From Circinella umbellata (lineage: Eukaryota; Mucoromycota; Mucoromycetes; Mucorales; Lichtheimiaceae): a stretch of DNA of 64,000 bases. Of this stretch, positions 47,345 to 60,239 are shown in pieces. Below the pieces are notes generated by a model. It ran no database searches and had not been told where the DNA came from. It worked only from the letters and a program-made list of their open reading frames with translations. The position numbers and the translations under genes were made by a program. Position 1 is the stretch's first letter. Each line of letters begins with the position of its first letter. The stretch spans positions 124,001 through 188,000 of the forward strand of contig JAIWNF010000006.1 of assembly GCA_025093555.1 (NCBI GenBank), written 5' to 3'.

Positions 47345-49561
47345 CTATTTGTTTATCAGCTTTTCAATTGCAATTGAATTCTGAGAAGGAACAGCAATCT
47401 CATTCCGCATACAGATATCTAAGCAGCGCCTCAAATTTATGTGTGCTTGTGAATGATAATCATCATTTGTGCGATCGCAGATTTGTAGAAATGTCACCCT
47501 TGCTAGGGAAATCAGACTAAAAAATATAAAGTACACTAAGAAAATTATGAACCATCGCAATAATATTGATCTTTTATGAGCTTACTTACCCGTCTGTGAT
47601 TGATGGTATAGTCGGTACGGGCAACGAGTCCAACGAATCAACAATATTATTAGCGGCGATAGTACAAAGATTTAACATCTGTTGTTCGTCACCGTTTTCT
47701 TTGGTTGTTATTTTAGCAGTAGCTGGCAAATATCGCAATAGTAGTATTCCAGAATAAAGAAGTTGATGGATCGCTAGTAATATACAATAACTTAACATTT
47801 GATTTTACAACTCTTTCTTTTCTTATATTATAATATAGTTTACCTTTATTATTCGAAGAAACATTTGCCTCCCTTTTTGCCTGCCATTCAATGAGTAATG
47901 AATCCACCTCGAATTCCATGTTAACTCCAATACCTGTTATACCCTTTGGCATATAAAATAATGTCAAGATACGTCCGACCAGCCTAGATACAAAAATAAT
48001 GTCCAAAAAATCGCTATAGATGGGTTGCTTTTCGTTGATGTTTTTTTGTGCTCGTTTTAATAATACTGGTAATGGTCCATTTGTAAATGTATTTAAATTA
48101 AATACATTATCCGGCTCAATGTCGTAAACCAATGGAAGCTCGACATTAAAATCATCATCCCTTATAGTAAACGGTTTGCCACATGTAGCTGAAAAAAACT
48201 TATCCATAATATAAACTATGTATGCTATTCGCCGTCGTAGTTGAATTTCAGGTCTGGGTAGATGTTGTAAATTCGCATCATAAAATAACCCCCAGTCTTG
48301 ACACTAATAATTATCTCAACTATAATATTAATATAAATAATAAATGAATATTATGATTTCTCATGGTTTATCAACTGCTTACCATTCGTATAGCCTATAA
48401 AATTAACACATATATAATCTTATCTTGTTGGAAGTTATTCTCATTATATATTACCATAAATTCAATGTTTTAATCTTACCGCACCAAGAATAAGCCTATA
48501 TTGTAAAATGGTATTAATATTGTATGTTTTGGGATATTAGGTTAAGTTACGAAATTTATACTAAGGTACGTACCAGTTAGTTGAGGCTCCTTCAGTACTT
48601 TCCAAACCAGGAGCAAGGGCACTAAGTAGTATCAATGTCTGTATTGTAGTTATGTTAGATTTTGTATAAGAATGTTTCATGGCTCCCATACATCTTTTCT
48701 TCATATAGCGCCTTGCTATAGATATAGTCATACGATCAGACAAATATGATTGTGCAGGTAAAGAATGACATCCAATAGCACAAACAGCCCAAAAAAGATA
48801 TTTGTCAAGAGGACGAGGATATTGATAATAGAACTGAGTTAAGAAGTCATGAATGTTGATGACTTGAGAACCAGCGTCAGGGTTATAAAAAAATCTATTA
48901 ACAGAATTATAAAACATTAAGTATCGTCATAGAAAGTTGAAAGTTGAAGATTGAATTCTTTATGCGTTATCTACCCTTCAATCATGCGTTCTGACAATTC
49001 GAGTGTTAAACCAGGAACTTCGTGTACCAGATAAAGAGATCGACAATATGTATTTTCGACTGTAGTGGTATTGTGATGTAATTGTGACAGTTGAATGCTA
49101 GTCGATGACGGTGGTTGAGGTGATAAAAAGACATCCTGTATCAATTCGTCTTCTTGTCTTTCTTGTTGTAATGTTACGCCAGAAGTGTTAGAGCTTTCGA
49201 AAGTGTCAATTTCAAGTGTCATATTGTCATTTTTTTGGTTTTTCTTCCGTTCTTCATCCAAGAGCTCCTCAAGCATCTGTACGCGTTTTTCAAGTGACTC
49301 TGTATAACATTTTGAAGGGGGTCCCATTTTTTTTCTATTCGAAAAAAATTGACACTCGATATTGTCCTTTTTGCAATAAGTGCATGGTTTCTCCACATTG
49401 GAATTGCATTTAACTTTTCGTTTACGACAATTATCACAGCTTTTGCTGTTTCTATGTGCTTTTTCCTTGGGTTTTTTAGCGATGGTAATTGCGGTTTTAA
49501 GACGCGGTATACGCTGCTTTTGTAAAGTTTGCTGTTGTGATGTAGTTAATAATTGCTCCAT
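47345..49561 (-). CDS. Zn2Cys6 fungal-specific transcription factor (copy 1)
   Basis: Seven minus-strand exons (49561-48975, 48894-48574, 48495-48480, 48394-48383, 48303-47844, 47773-47590, 47516-47345) give 583 residues. The binuclear cluster is C-x2-C-x6-C-x7-C-x2-C-x6-C (Cys42, 45, 52, 60, 63, 70), followed by a linker and coiled coil (YTESLEKRVQMLEELLDEE). A fungal-specific factor middle region follows, with LRRRIAYIVYIMDK and DDDFNVELPLVYD typical of it. Exons 3 and 4 are only 16 and 12 nt. The acceptor of exon 6 (ACTAG/CG at 47774) is the one choice keeping the frame open, so that border is less certain. A nuclear DNA-binding regulator; targets unknown, with neighbouring P450 genes as candidates. 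Paralogue of the gene at 50739. Confidence 0.86.
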
Positions 49562-50738
49562 GTCAAATTATTTTGATGCTCTTTTTAGATGCGATAAATG
49601 TAAAAAAATAATTTGATCTTAATCTTTTTAATAAATGAATGGTTGGTAAAATATGGAAGAACAGAAAATAGAAATATAAACTGTCGCACAACACAATGAT
49701 TCGAAAGGACCATTGGTTAAATTTTTTCCGGGTCTACCAACCAAAAACATTTACAAAGATGCTTGTTAACAAAACTAGAGATGCTTAATAGTAAAACAGT
49801 AGTACCAGTTATATGATGTCTCATAGTAAAAAAAGTTAATTATATGTATAAAACATTATTTGTCGAATTTAAATTTGTATATAAAAATAAGTCTTTTTGT
49901 CAGTTATTCTATCGTACAGATACAAGTTGTTTACATTATGCATTTTCGATGTGTCATTTTTATAAAAAAAAATGAATACTCTTTTTGCTTTTAAGTGGTA
50001 TGTATATATATGCAATGAAATGATAAGAGTAATATATGTATAAAAATCTTTCTTTATGTTGGTATATGAAAAGAGAAGTCTTTAAAAAAACTATATATCT
50101 TAGATAAATCCTACCATATATATTGTTGGGAAGAGAAAGTCTTTTTTTCACGACCTAGGGTATCGAGATTTTAGTGTCCACGAGAGGAAAAGGAAATTGA
50201 CGAAAGTGCCTAGAAGAAAGCTTTTTTTAAAACAGTTATTCTTGACTCTATATTACTTTATATTCTAATTGCTTTTTTTACAAAGTACTGTACTTATATC
50301 ATGAGTCAAGACCCAATTCTTATTTTTATTTTTCTCCCCATAAGAAAATCAATGGGGATAAATGGAGCTGCCGTATTATACGGCACTTCCAAGAAAAAAT
50401 TATTCAAACGCGCAAGATGGTGATGGTCATTGTATAGAACACTTAAGGCACTAAAGTTGTAGTGTTCCGTTTTATTTATTCCCATCTCATCCTATCCAGC
50501 ATTCCAACCATAAAAAGATCGTAAAAGATTGTTTATCTTTTGAATAGAAAAAACGTTTCATTTAATCAACGAAATAAATGGGTTGCAAGCCTAAAATATA
50601 TAAACTATGTACAAAATAGATTTTAAGAGGTATAATGCTTTAAAACCACAGCAGTCAAATTGCTATTGTCTGAGAGAAGTTTCCAATGGCTTTTGTTTCG
50701 TGCTAGGTAATTTATACTCGCTTTTCCGAGTCGCCTGT
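49562..50738. other. Spacer between the two Zn2Cys6 genes
   Basis: No gene recognised; AT-rich. It contains the promoter of copy 1 and the 3' region of copy 2. Confidence 0.6.
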
Positions 50739-53177
50739 CTATATAACATCGAATGATTGCTTTTGAAGTAAACTGTCCAGGATGAGTTCATTGATGTTGA
50801 ATTCTGAAACAGGGTCAAGAGATACTTGCTGCTGTCTAGATGTAGTATCATTGTAAGAATCAAGCAGTTGCCTTTGTCGATATGCAAATGCCATTTCTTG
50901 ATCCATATTGTTGTAGTAAGTTATACTATCATCTGTCCTTTGTATCATTCTTCTCGTAGCCTCTTCTTCCGGTAATTGACTCGCAAGCTCGTTCAACACA
51001 ATTGCATTCTTGGTTTGATTGACGATGTCGTCCCGCTGATATAAACTCGCACAACGTCGCAAATTTCGACGCGCTTGTAAACGAACTTCATCATCCTCGC
51101 TGTTACAGTTCTGAAGAAAAATTGTGGCAGCTTGGGCAATCGTACTATAGTATATAGAAATTTTAGTTAGAATAAATGGTAGTCTTAAAGGTAACGTTCT
51201 CTATACTGTGCAACGAATATTATTCTTACTAGTCTTTTAAACATGGAACACCCCAAACAGGCGACGCTTCTAAAAACTCAATAATCTCCGATGCTACGAC
51301 CGTACAAGCGCTCAACATTTGCACCCGACCAATGTCGAGTTCACTTGTTTTCTGAGAGAACAAAACCAACGGTCGATATCGAAGTAGTATTAGACCATCA
51401 TAAATAACTCGGATAAAGGCTAACAGAAATACTAATATTGAGCATCCAATCATCTCTCTGTCACTTTTCTATACAATATGCTTCACAACGTCTTACCTCC
51501 TCCATGTCCTCCAGTAAAGCGCGTGCTTAGACTTGTTTGCCATGTCATCAGCCTAGTATCTAAATCGGTAACATCAATTCTGGAGGAAGCAGGTTTGCCT
51601 GTATAAAATGAACTTAAAACATATCCGATCATGCGTGCCAATGGGATAATGTCTAAAAATCCAGAGTATATTGGACGCTTTTCACGAATTTCTGCATCTG
51701 TATCCTGTAGTATTTTTGGAAAGTGTGCTTTTAAACATGTATCGATCACAGGATCATCCTCGGGCTGAGCCTCGTAGGGTAACGGAAGTTCGACATCAAA
51801 GTCTTCATCCTTAACAGTATATGGTCTTCCAGATGATGCTGCAGAAATTTTATCCAGTGCATAAAGAATGTATGCTATCCGTCGCCGTACCTGTATTTCA
51901 CTCATTGTATGGTAATTCTGGCGAGAGTCACAATGAAGTTCCAAATCTTGCCCCTACGATTGATAAAGCCCCGGTCAGTAATTGAATTTATGGATGTACT
52001 TAATAATGTTTTCTAAATATTATTACATACCATACGAATTGCCTACAACATTCGTTTGTATTATTAATGTTACCATGGTCACACAATTGTTAGCTATATT
52101 CTTACGTAATTAAACAGAAGTGTTATGTGTAAACTTACTGCACCAAGGAGAAGCCTAAATGTGGTCCAACAAATATAAGTAAATACTCTATTTTTTTTAA
52201 TCAGCTCTGCAGGTTATACAAAAACTTACCAGTTCGTGGATGATCCTTCATTGTCATCACAATTTGGAGCAAGTAATGATACCAGTACTAATACTTGAAC
52301 TGTGGTGAGACTAGATCGAGTATAAGCTTTGCTCATCACCTGCATTGCTTTCTTTCGTAAATTTCTTCCTGCATTACGGGCTAAGACATGTTCATGTCGT
52401 GGCAAAAATTGTGATCCAACTGCACATACAGCATAAAACAAAAATTCTTCTACAGGATGTGGATATTCGTAGTAAAATTGTATAAGGAATAAGCGTTTAT
52501 CAATGATAGGGCAATTAAGATGAAGAAAATCAAAGTATCTGATAAAGTTATTTGATTGTTAAGACAAAAATTAATAACATAAACAATCAAGCATTATATC
52601 ATTACCAAGACCGGACGGATTGTATTTACCCGATAATCATTCGTTCTGCCAATTCTGGTGTCAGATTGGGAATTTCCTTTATTAAGTCCTTGCTTGATCG
52701 GTATGGATACTGTGCGGAATGATAATAAGAATTAGCTGGGGTATTATCACGCTGAAGTACTGTCATTGGCCGTAACTGTATTAGGTCGGTAAGAGTGGAA
52801 GACTGATTTTCGTGTGCTAAGGTTTGGGTCGAAACTGTTGTAGTTGTAGACGACTTCAAATTTTTATTTCGCTCCTCTTCCAAAAGTTGCTGAAGTTGTT
52901 GTATTTGTTTTTCAAGAGATTCAGTATACTGTTTAGTAGGTGGACCAGTCTTTTTTGGTTTGGAAAGAAACTTGCATTCGATTCCAGCTTTCTTACATTG
53001 GCTACAACGATTATTCAAAATTGAATCACATCTTACTTTTCTTTTGCGGCAATTATCACAACTTCTCTTGTTGACATCTGATTTCGTCTTTGATTTTTTA
53101 AAAGAGGTAGAATCTACTCGGAATTTCGTAGTGTGTAGTGTTTGCAGCGTTTGTTGCAATTGTTGTGATTCTTCCAT
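50739..53177 (-). CDS. Zn2Cys6 fungal-specific transcription factor (copy 2)
   Basis: Seven minus-strand exons (53177-52630, 52538-52230, 52154-52139, 52042-52031, 51953-51497, 51455-51230, 51144-50739) join in frame to 657 residues. Zinc ligands are Cys40, 43, 50, 58, 61 and 68 with the standard spacing, followed by KKTGPPTKQYTESLEKQ and a Leu/Gln-rich coiled coil. The middle domain has FYAVCAVGSQFLPRHE, QVRRRIAYILYALDK and EDFDVELPLPYE. Exon order matches copy 1, including the 16-nt and 12-nt micro-exons (encoding LLLGA and AIRM). The C-terminus is longer than in copy 1. Presumed transcription activator of unknown targets. Exon 6 starts at an AG inside a CAGAGAG run, chosen by frame. Confidence 0.88.
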
Positions 53178-53464
53178 TGGTGGGAGAAAAATTTCGCTTA
53201 AACTTTTGAACCGGGATAAAGAAGTGCTGTTTAATGAAAAAAATTAGTGATGTAGCTAGTTTCATTTTTAGCTAAGCTCAGCTTACCCACTGGGTAGTCT
53301 CCTTCTTAGGGAATACTATCACCCATCTATTTATATTTGAATGAGGGCATTATAGTTATGCACGGGCTATCATATGATTGGCTAACGTAAAGCATGTTTA
53401 CCATATATATATTAAGCAGATCGATATGGAAGTGTCTCCAGAAAGAATAATTTTAATTATTTCA

Positions 53465-54850
53465 ATATCAGAGCAACGCTGACTCGCGTGACTCCGTGAT
53501 ATTCTGGAATACGCCAAGACACTACGGCTGCGGCAACCGATCCCGCCGCCATAGTAGCAATTTTATTCACAACATGCATTATGATAGGTGGCGACGTTTT
53601 TCGTCGTCCAGAAAACTAATTTATTTTAAGGGATACTCACCCCAAAAGAAGCACGTCTACTTGTTGCTACTGTATATGGTAACTCACTATCAATTTTTTC
53701 AGTAGATGGCACGATCGATTACACAAATTTTATTGACATTATAACTATACTATGTATATTAAGACATTTAGTTTTAATCGATTGTAATCAAACTGAAACG
53801 TTTCATGGGAGACACAAACAAGTTAAAGAAGAGACTAGAGTATAACATTATTATTTTGCCATAGTACGTACACAAAATAACACAGCTTGTAATTTTTTAT
53901 AATAACGTCCCATTTTATATCTCCAGTTGGGAACGAAGAAAATTCTCACACTTGCATCCCTATACGATATCATTGTCAATAAATGGAAGAGTTCCTTTCG
54001 ATGAACCACGAAATACACTTCGCTATAACTTTGGTAATGAAAGCATTGGGTATTAAAAAAACTCTTCTTTCTTAAAATTAATATGTTTGCATATGATATA
54101 AAAAGTATTGTACTATTTTAGGTCAACCTTCCTACAAACCTACAGCTTATTGAGAAAGTCAGGTATGCAGTTTTTCATATGGAGTACCTTCTAAATTGAA
54201 GTACTTTATCATTAAATTCATCAGCAGCTAAGTTCTTAACTTATAATTCTTAAAACCTTGGCCTCAAATAAACTAAAAGAATCAAACACATTCTTTACAA
54301 GGAAGCAGACGAGTTTGTTGGTTGGGAGGAATATTGAAGCATTATGCGTCTCTCCCAACTTTGCCCACATCCCTATGTTTAACGTGGAGGCAAAATGTAC
54401 TGAAAATCTTCTTAACAAGAACGTCATCGAGATTGTTACCATCAGTTACATATAAAATAACGAATATCAAATATGCTACCACTCAATTTATTTCAGCATT
54501 TGGAAGAGCTCAAACCGAATCATCGAAATTTCATGATTTCGATATACATTTTTCTTTGTCTTTCTACCTTGGTTCAGCTGACAAGACACGCAATTCCGAT
54601 ACAAATAATATGAAGGTAGAGTTGAATAAAGCATTAAACAATGGAAAGAAAGGATATTATAGCAACTTACGTTCAACTATACGTACGCAAGTGTACACAT
54701 CAATATTACCACAATTATTTGATATTTTTTTACCATGTACAGACACTACTATTTTTACTTATATGTGGTGCTTTTTTATAATTATTGAGCAGACTCAAAA
54801 TACCAAAAAAAATCAAACAAGAGATTGATGCTTTAATAAAATATGAAATG
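53465..54850 (+). pseudogene. Cytochrome P450, decayed fourth copy
   Basis: Pieces of a P450 most like copy 2 appear in order on the plus strand with stops and shifts. At 53465-53670 an exon-1 relic reads SEQR-LA-LRDILEYA and AAIVAILFTTCIM. Near 53926-54055 an exon-3 relic reads LGTKKILTLAS and RYNFGNES. At 54253-54330 an exon-5 relic has KLKES and EADEFV. At 54600-54690 it reads ELNKALNNGKKGYYSNLRST. Near 54735-54845 TDTT and EIDAL mark the I-helix. The haem-binding exons are gone, so it cannot encode an active enzyme. It lies between a Zn2Cys6 gene and P450 copy 3. Confidence 0.85.
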
Positions 54851-55271
54851 CAGATTTATTATTACGTACCAAGTAAAATGCCTGTCCTGTGATCTTCTGT
54901 GTCAGTAATGATAATGTGATACAAAGGTTTATCTTTTTGAGTTGTAGACGCTGATTTATTTGCTCGCTGGCCAAATAATGTCTATAGTAATAAATTGTAC
55001 ATTATACTTGGATATTTTTGTACGGACATGATATGAATAGCATATATACTAAAAAGCTTAATATTAAAAATACAAGAAGTAACCAGACTCACATCATGCA
55101 ATATATCGCATTTGCTATCCGTTCTGCAGGTGCCAGAGTAAAACTTGGAATGTGCTGTATTATAATAATCCTGATGTCTAGTATTCTAATAGTTCAATGT
55201 TTGTTGACAAAAATAGATTTTGTGATTACGTAAGTGACTAATAATTCCCCCATTCCGTAAATTAAAAAAAT
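54851..55271. other. Spacer
   Basis: No gene recognised; short Ile/Leu-rich frames only. Confidence 0.5.
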
Positions 55272-55525
55272 ATGTACGTTGCTAAGATTTGGTTATCATT
55301 AGCCTTTTTAATGACTTCTCAAGTAGCACTCAATTTACTTTTCTTTGTCTTTCCATGCTACGTATTCGCCCGAATTCCAGATTTTCATTCGAGCCAACAA
55401 CATACAGCGATTTTATTATCAGGCATTTTCTACACTGAAGCCTTCACCTCAACAGTTCCCATATATTTTTCTTTGGAGCTTATCTTTCCGGGTGCTGAAA
55501 TAATATATAACAATGAACGCCTAAA
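55272..55525 (+). other. Possible membrane acyltransferase N-terminal exon fragment
   Basis: A plus-strand frame begins MYVAKIWLSLAFLMTSQVAL, has two hydrophobic segments, contains HSSQQHTAILLSGIFYTEAF, and ends at a good donor (AAT/GTAAGT at 55526). The layout resembles the N-terminus of lysophospholipid (AGP-type) acyltransferases, which is a weak impression. No following exon with an NHxxxxD motif is found before P450 copy 3, so it would be a truncated fragment. Confidence 0.28.
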
Positions 55526-56068
55526 TGTAAGTTGCTGCTTTGAGCTACTGATAGTTTAAAGCAAAAATTCGGCTTGGGAGACTAATAATCGGAAAACCGG
55601 ATAAATGAAATATCCGATAAATCATTAACTCTACTCTTGCGTTTTACGCATCTTTTTTTTAAAAAAGAAAGGGGGAAAGCTCTATTACGAAAAATTCAAT
55701 TTTACGCATTTCTGTTTGACTCATTACCGAGTTGTTCCTAAAAATGCTATTACTAAATATAGGATTGTATAATTATGGGTCATATAAAACTTTATATCAT
55801 TTGCGTACCTATATGTGGATGTACACGAAAAATACCAAAATAAATCACTATTTCTCTGCACACTCAAGTAAGCAAAAGACAAAAGTGTTGTTTTACGTAT
55901 TTGCCTACATAACTATCAATTCCACTTTAACTACAGTGCTTCTGTAAATGGAAACAACGCGTCTTCGCAAAACCACCTGATGATTGCTGTGCGACAAACA
56001 AGAAGATATATTTAAAGTAGGAAAAATGGGACTGAAGGCAATTAACAACTTTTGTTTAATTATTTGCC
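55526..56068. other. Upstream region of P450 copy 3
   Basis: No gene. It contains a Tigger-like motif (AATCGGAAAACCGGATAAAT near 55587) with no partner found, then the P450 promoter. Confidence 0.5.
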
Positions 56069-58517
56069 ATGTCTCAACAACTTACTTCGACAAATTTTTA
56101 CAGTAGCAAGTTCGTTGAGCGAGCTATTTCTTGGATCCGTACTACTGGCTTAGTTTCTGACGCGAATGTCGGTCCTACTACTGCAGCGGCGAGTGTGGGC
56201 GCAATTGCTTTATTGACTACTGTGATTTGGAAATTTTCTTTGTCAACAAACAGCAATGGCGAAATGGTACCCTATGCTGGAATTCCAACTCCAAAAGGAA
56301 ATGCTCCATATATTGGTACGTATGTATTTCAATACTGAATTTTACGCTCTACATTAAGTTTCGATGATACTACATGGCTAACAAACTCATGAGTGACTAA
56401 AATGATCTGTTCTTGTAATTCTTGCTATTTTTTATTTTCCAGGACATCTTTTTACCATTGGGTCTGATTTAATAAAAAGATCACATGAATGGCACCAGGA
56501 ATTAGGTAAATAACAAGTGTGCTCCTTGTTGGTTAATAACTTTGTACTACCATTATCGCTGACATCCTTATATACTTTTATTATAACAGGTCCTATTTTT
56601 TATATGAAAGTGGGAGTACGACCTTTTCTTATAATTTCCGATCCTAACATTGCTCATGAACTACTCGTATCTAACGGAAGATTCACATCAAGTCGCCCAA
56701 ATGATAATATCGTAGAAGATTTTTTCGGACATGACGCGAGGTAATTTTACACCAGAAATTTTTCTACTGGTTACGTATCACAGACAACGCTGGTAGAAAT
56801 TGCTATTTACAAATTGATTTAAATGTATAGAGGGCTTATAGCTTCTCCTCCCGATAAAAAATGGAAAACTTTACGTAAAATTGGTAATATAACAGTCAGC
56901 TTTATATCATATACCAGCATGCATAAAATACACTTCTGATGCAGCTATAACTTATTATTAATACTCAATGTGATCATCAATACAATAGTAATAATGGCCT
57001 TAGGTCCAAAAAGACTTAGAGAGGCTGCTCCAGAGCTTAACCATGAAGCCAAAGAGTTTGTCGATATAGTTGCCACAGGAGAAAATATTAATCCTTTGAT
57101 TCATCTTATGCGTGCCTCCGTCAACTTTATATTTCTTACAACGTTCAGCTTCCGAACAACCTCCATAGAAGATCCAATCTTTAAAGAAGGATATAGTATA
57201 GTGAACTCTATTATGAGCTTTACGGGTTTCAAGCATTCTATTCCCAACCTTCTTCCATTATTGAGTTTTACCAGACATTTTACTAATGCTAGCCAAGAAA
57301 TTGGTAATCAACTGATAAATCATGTCGCCCCATACTTTTCAAAATTAATTGATGAGGCTCTCAAGGCAGATGGAGAAAACATGGCAAAATTATTAAACAA
57401 TGAAATAAATGGTGGAAGGGATGGGGAATATACTCAACTATATACGGTTATGAGTAAGTTACAGTATACTCGCTATTATACGTAGCTATATTTGTAGGTT
57501 CAATAATTAGACAAATTGAAGTAGATACTAATAATAGGCGTAATATTATTATGCAATTATTTACATATATATATAGTTGATTTACTTATGGCTGGGAGTG
57601 ACACTTCAGCTGTAACATTGGATTGGGCTTTTCTCATACTATCCACCAAGCCTGATATCCAAAAGAAAATTCAACAAGAAATTGATGCATTTGTTGAAAA
57701 AAATGGTCGTTTACCTGAAATGTGGGAACGCGATTCTGTTCCGTATTTAACTGCGGTGCAAAAAGAATGTATGCGAATAAGACCAACAACACCTTTTGGT
57801 GTCCCTCACGAGTCCACTGAAGCTTGTAAGTACAAACTTTATTTACGTAGTGTAGAAAATCAATACCTATTTCCATAAACTTACATTGTATGTATGTATG
57901 TATGTATAATATACATATAACTCTTTTAGTTGTATGGCGTGGAACTCTTATACCGAAAGGCACTAATTTATTGTCTAATATGAATGAAATGCATCATAAC
58001 CCTGATGTCTATCCGGATCCCGATGAGTTTAAACCAGACCGATTCTTGGACAAAAATGAATCTATGACTGCCTCAATAAACAGAAACGCCGATGAACGAG
58101 ATCATTTTAACTTTGGATGGGGACGGTATGTCTATATATGTTTAAAAAAGAGATTATTTATGTTATAGTTGTATAATGCTACACAAACATTAATAATACT
58201 TATATCATTTTTTTATGCTACCAATATTTAGACGAGTCTGTCCTGGTGCGCATTTGGTAAATATAATACAAATGTTAAAAAAGAAAATAAAGCTTTTAGC
58301 TAAAGTTATTAATTGTCATTTTTCTTATATTCTTCAGGCTGAAACTCAAATGTTTAATGTCTGGGTTCATACGCTTCACAGATGTAACATCGTACCAGCT
58401 TTGGATGAAAACGGAAATGAAGTCCCAGAAACTCTTGAGACTGTTCCGCCTGTTAATGGCCCAATTGTCACACCTCCATCTCCTTTTGAAATTCGTTTTG
58501 TTTTGCGAAGTAAATAA
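56069..58517 (+). CDS. Cytochrome P450 monooxygenase (copy 3)
   Basis: Nine exons (56069-56315, 56443-56505, 56590-56740, 56831-56883, 56989-57453, 57577-57825, 57930-58125, 58232-58256, 58338-58517) join in frame to 542 residues. An N-terminal anchor (AASVGAIALLTTVIWKF) is followed by PYAGIPTPKG. The I-helix is AGSDTSAVT (332-340; Ser replaces Thr at the third and sixth positions relative to the other copies), the K-helix has ECMR, and the haem loop is FGWGRRVCPG (471-480) with Cys478. It is complete and probably active with a P450 reductase at the ER. The exon plan matches copies 1 and 2 apart from three-base differences in exons 4 and 9 and a longer exon 1. Substrate unknown. Confidence 0.93.
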
Positions 58518-60239
58518 TAAATTAGAGCCTTGTCATCTAAATTAACTTTCTGATAAGGTTGTTAATATGTACAGCACAACATAATACATACCTAAAAGCT
58601 AACTATGGATTGGATAAAGCATGTTTACCTACTCATCACCTTAATCAATTAAAACGTTGGTGCTGACCAAATAACAGCTACAAGAGTTATTTGGAATACA
58701 AAAAAAAAAATATTTTAAGAATTAAATAAAAAAAGTGATATATAGAATACAAATACATATATAATAATGTAGTATTGTCCAGCATCAGTAAAATAGTGCT
58801 GCTGTACGTATAACTATTAACTACACATTATTCACTGCTTGGTTTACTTTTGTTGATATAAAATCAGCAATTTGATCCAGTGGAACTGTATTTTTTGAAT
58901 TCTATGTGCCTTCATAGATAACGTAAATATATCTCTGCACAATAGTTAAGTTATTGCTTCTTTCTGTCTCTGCAGACTCATTATTCATAAAATTATGTAT
59001 AGCGATGTAAATATGTAGCGACTACTAGAATTATTACACTAAAAAATGCAATGGTCAAGTAAATTAGTAATGCAGTTGAATTTGCTTGAGTTTGATTATA
59101 CGTATCATTCCTATTTCACGTGCTATTCAATCGCTGTTGTTGATACATCTATCATAGCAAAGATATTGTATCCACCCAATAAATACTATTCTTAACTGAC
59201 ATTGTGCACAAGTTTTATAATTCTGAATAAATAGCCATACTTTCCTAAGATATTTTCGTAATACGTAATTAATCAGTACCGCAGAATTAATCCAGCGAAT
59301 AGAATTTGATGAACTATAGTATTGTCAAGCATTGCCACCCTTACGCTTTTTTTTTCGCTTAGTATATACTCTGAGCCGGAAGCATCATTGTTATGTTATT
59401 TCCAGCATTATCCTTGGAAAAAGATACTTTTGAATTAACTTACGTACTAGGTAGCGAATTCTGTACCTAGATGGTCAGTTTATCATTACTGATATTTGGA
59501 TAATTGATCTTTGGCGTATATAGCTAGCGCTGATATATGACTGATTAATCTAGACGAAGAAATCACTTCTATAAATAATCGACTTTCAATCAATGATATC
59601 TATTTTTGTTTGTTCGAGTATCGTTTGGATAGGAAGTCATTTGTAATCGAATTTAAAGTAAGGTCGCCTGCTTCTGGTATGATTCCATATGTTAATGAAA
59701 ACTAAAAATCAAAATCACGTCCTTGAATGAAAATGGGATTACTTTCATTACCGAAAAAAAACACACCGACGATATTAATCCAGCTGGATAGATGTTAATA
59801 ATCTGTATCGTTGCATAAACATAAACATATATCTTGACTTTGTCATATATTCATGTTAATAGTCGATGCGTGATGGTATATACATACAGTCCCACTTTAT
59901 TTCCATGTTAAAAATTTTAGTTACCATCTGGATCCCCCGGATCCGATTTTTTAGCACACAGTAATTATAACAGAAAAATCCCAATTGCTAAGTCGCCTCA
60001 CTGAATATAGAATAAAAAAAAAGAGCTGGTTTCCCTTTCTTATCACACCAAAAATAAACCTCAGAAATGATAGTAGTGGTTGCCATTATTTGTATTAAAA
60101 TTTAGCATACCTTATATCAATAGCTTGACTGTCATTAGAAAAAAAAAACAGATAGCGTACAAGTTGCTTGCTGTTATTCTGTTACTATCATTTGCTGTGA
60201 GAACAGAGTTTTTCACCATTATCAATGCTTTATTTCTGG
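58518..60239. other. Intergenic region, possible tail of a Zn2Cys6 relic
   Basis: No intact gene. Near 59620-59700 the minus strand reads SRRPYFKFDY, faintly like the RRPIYSGFLDI segment of the Zn2Cys6 factors, so the relic ending at 60240 may once have extended here. A palindromic GGATCCCCCGGATCC lies at about 59930-59944. Confidence 0.35.
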
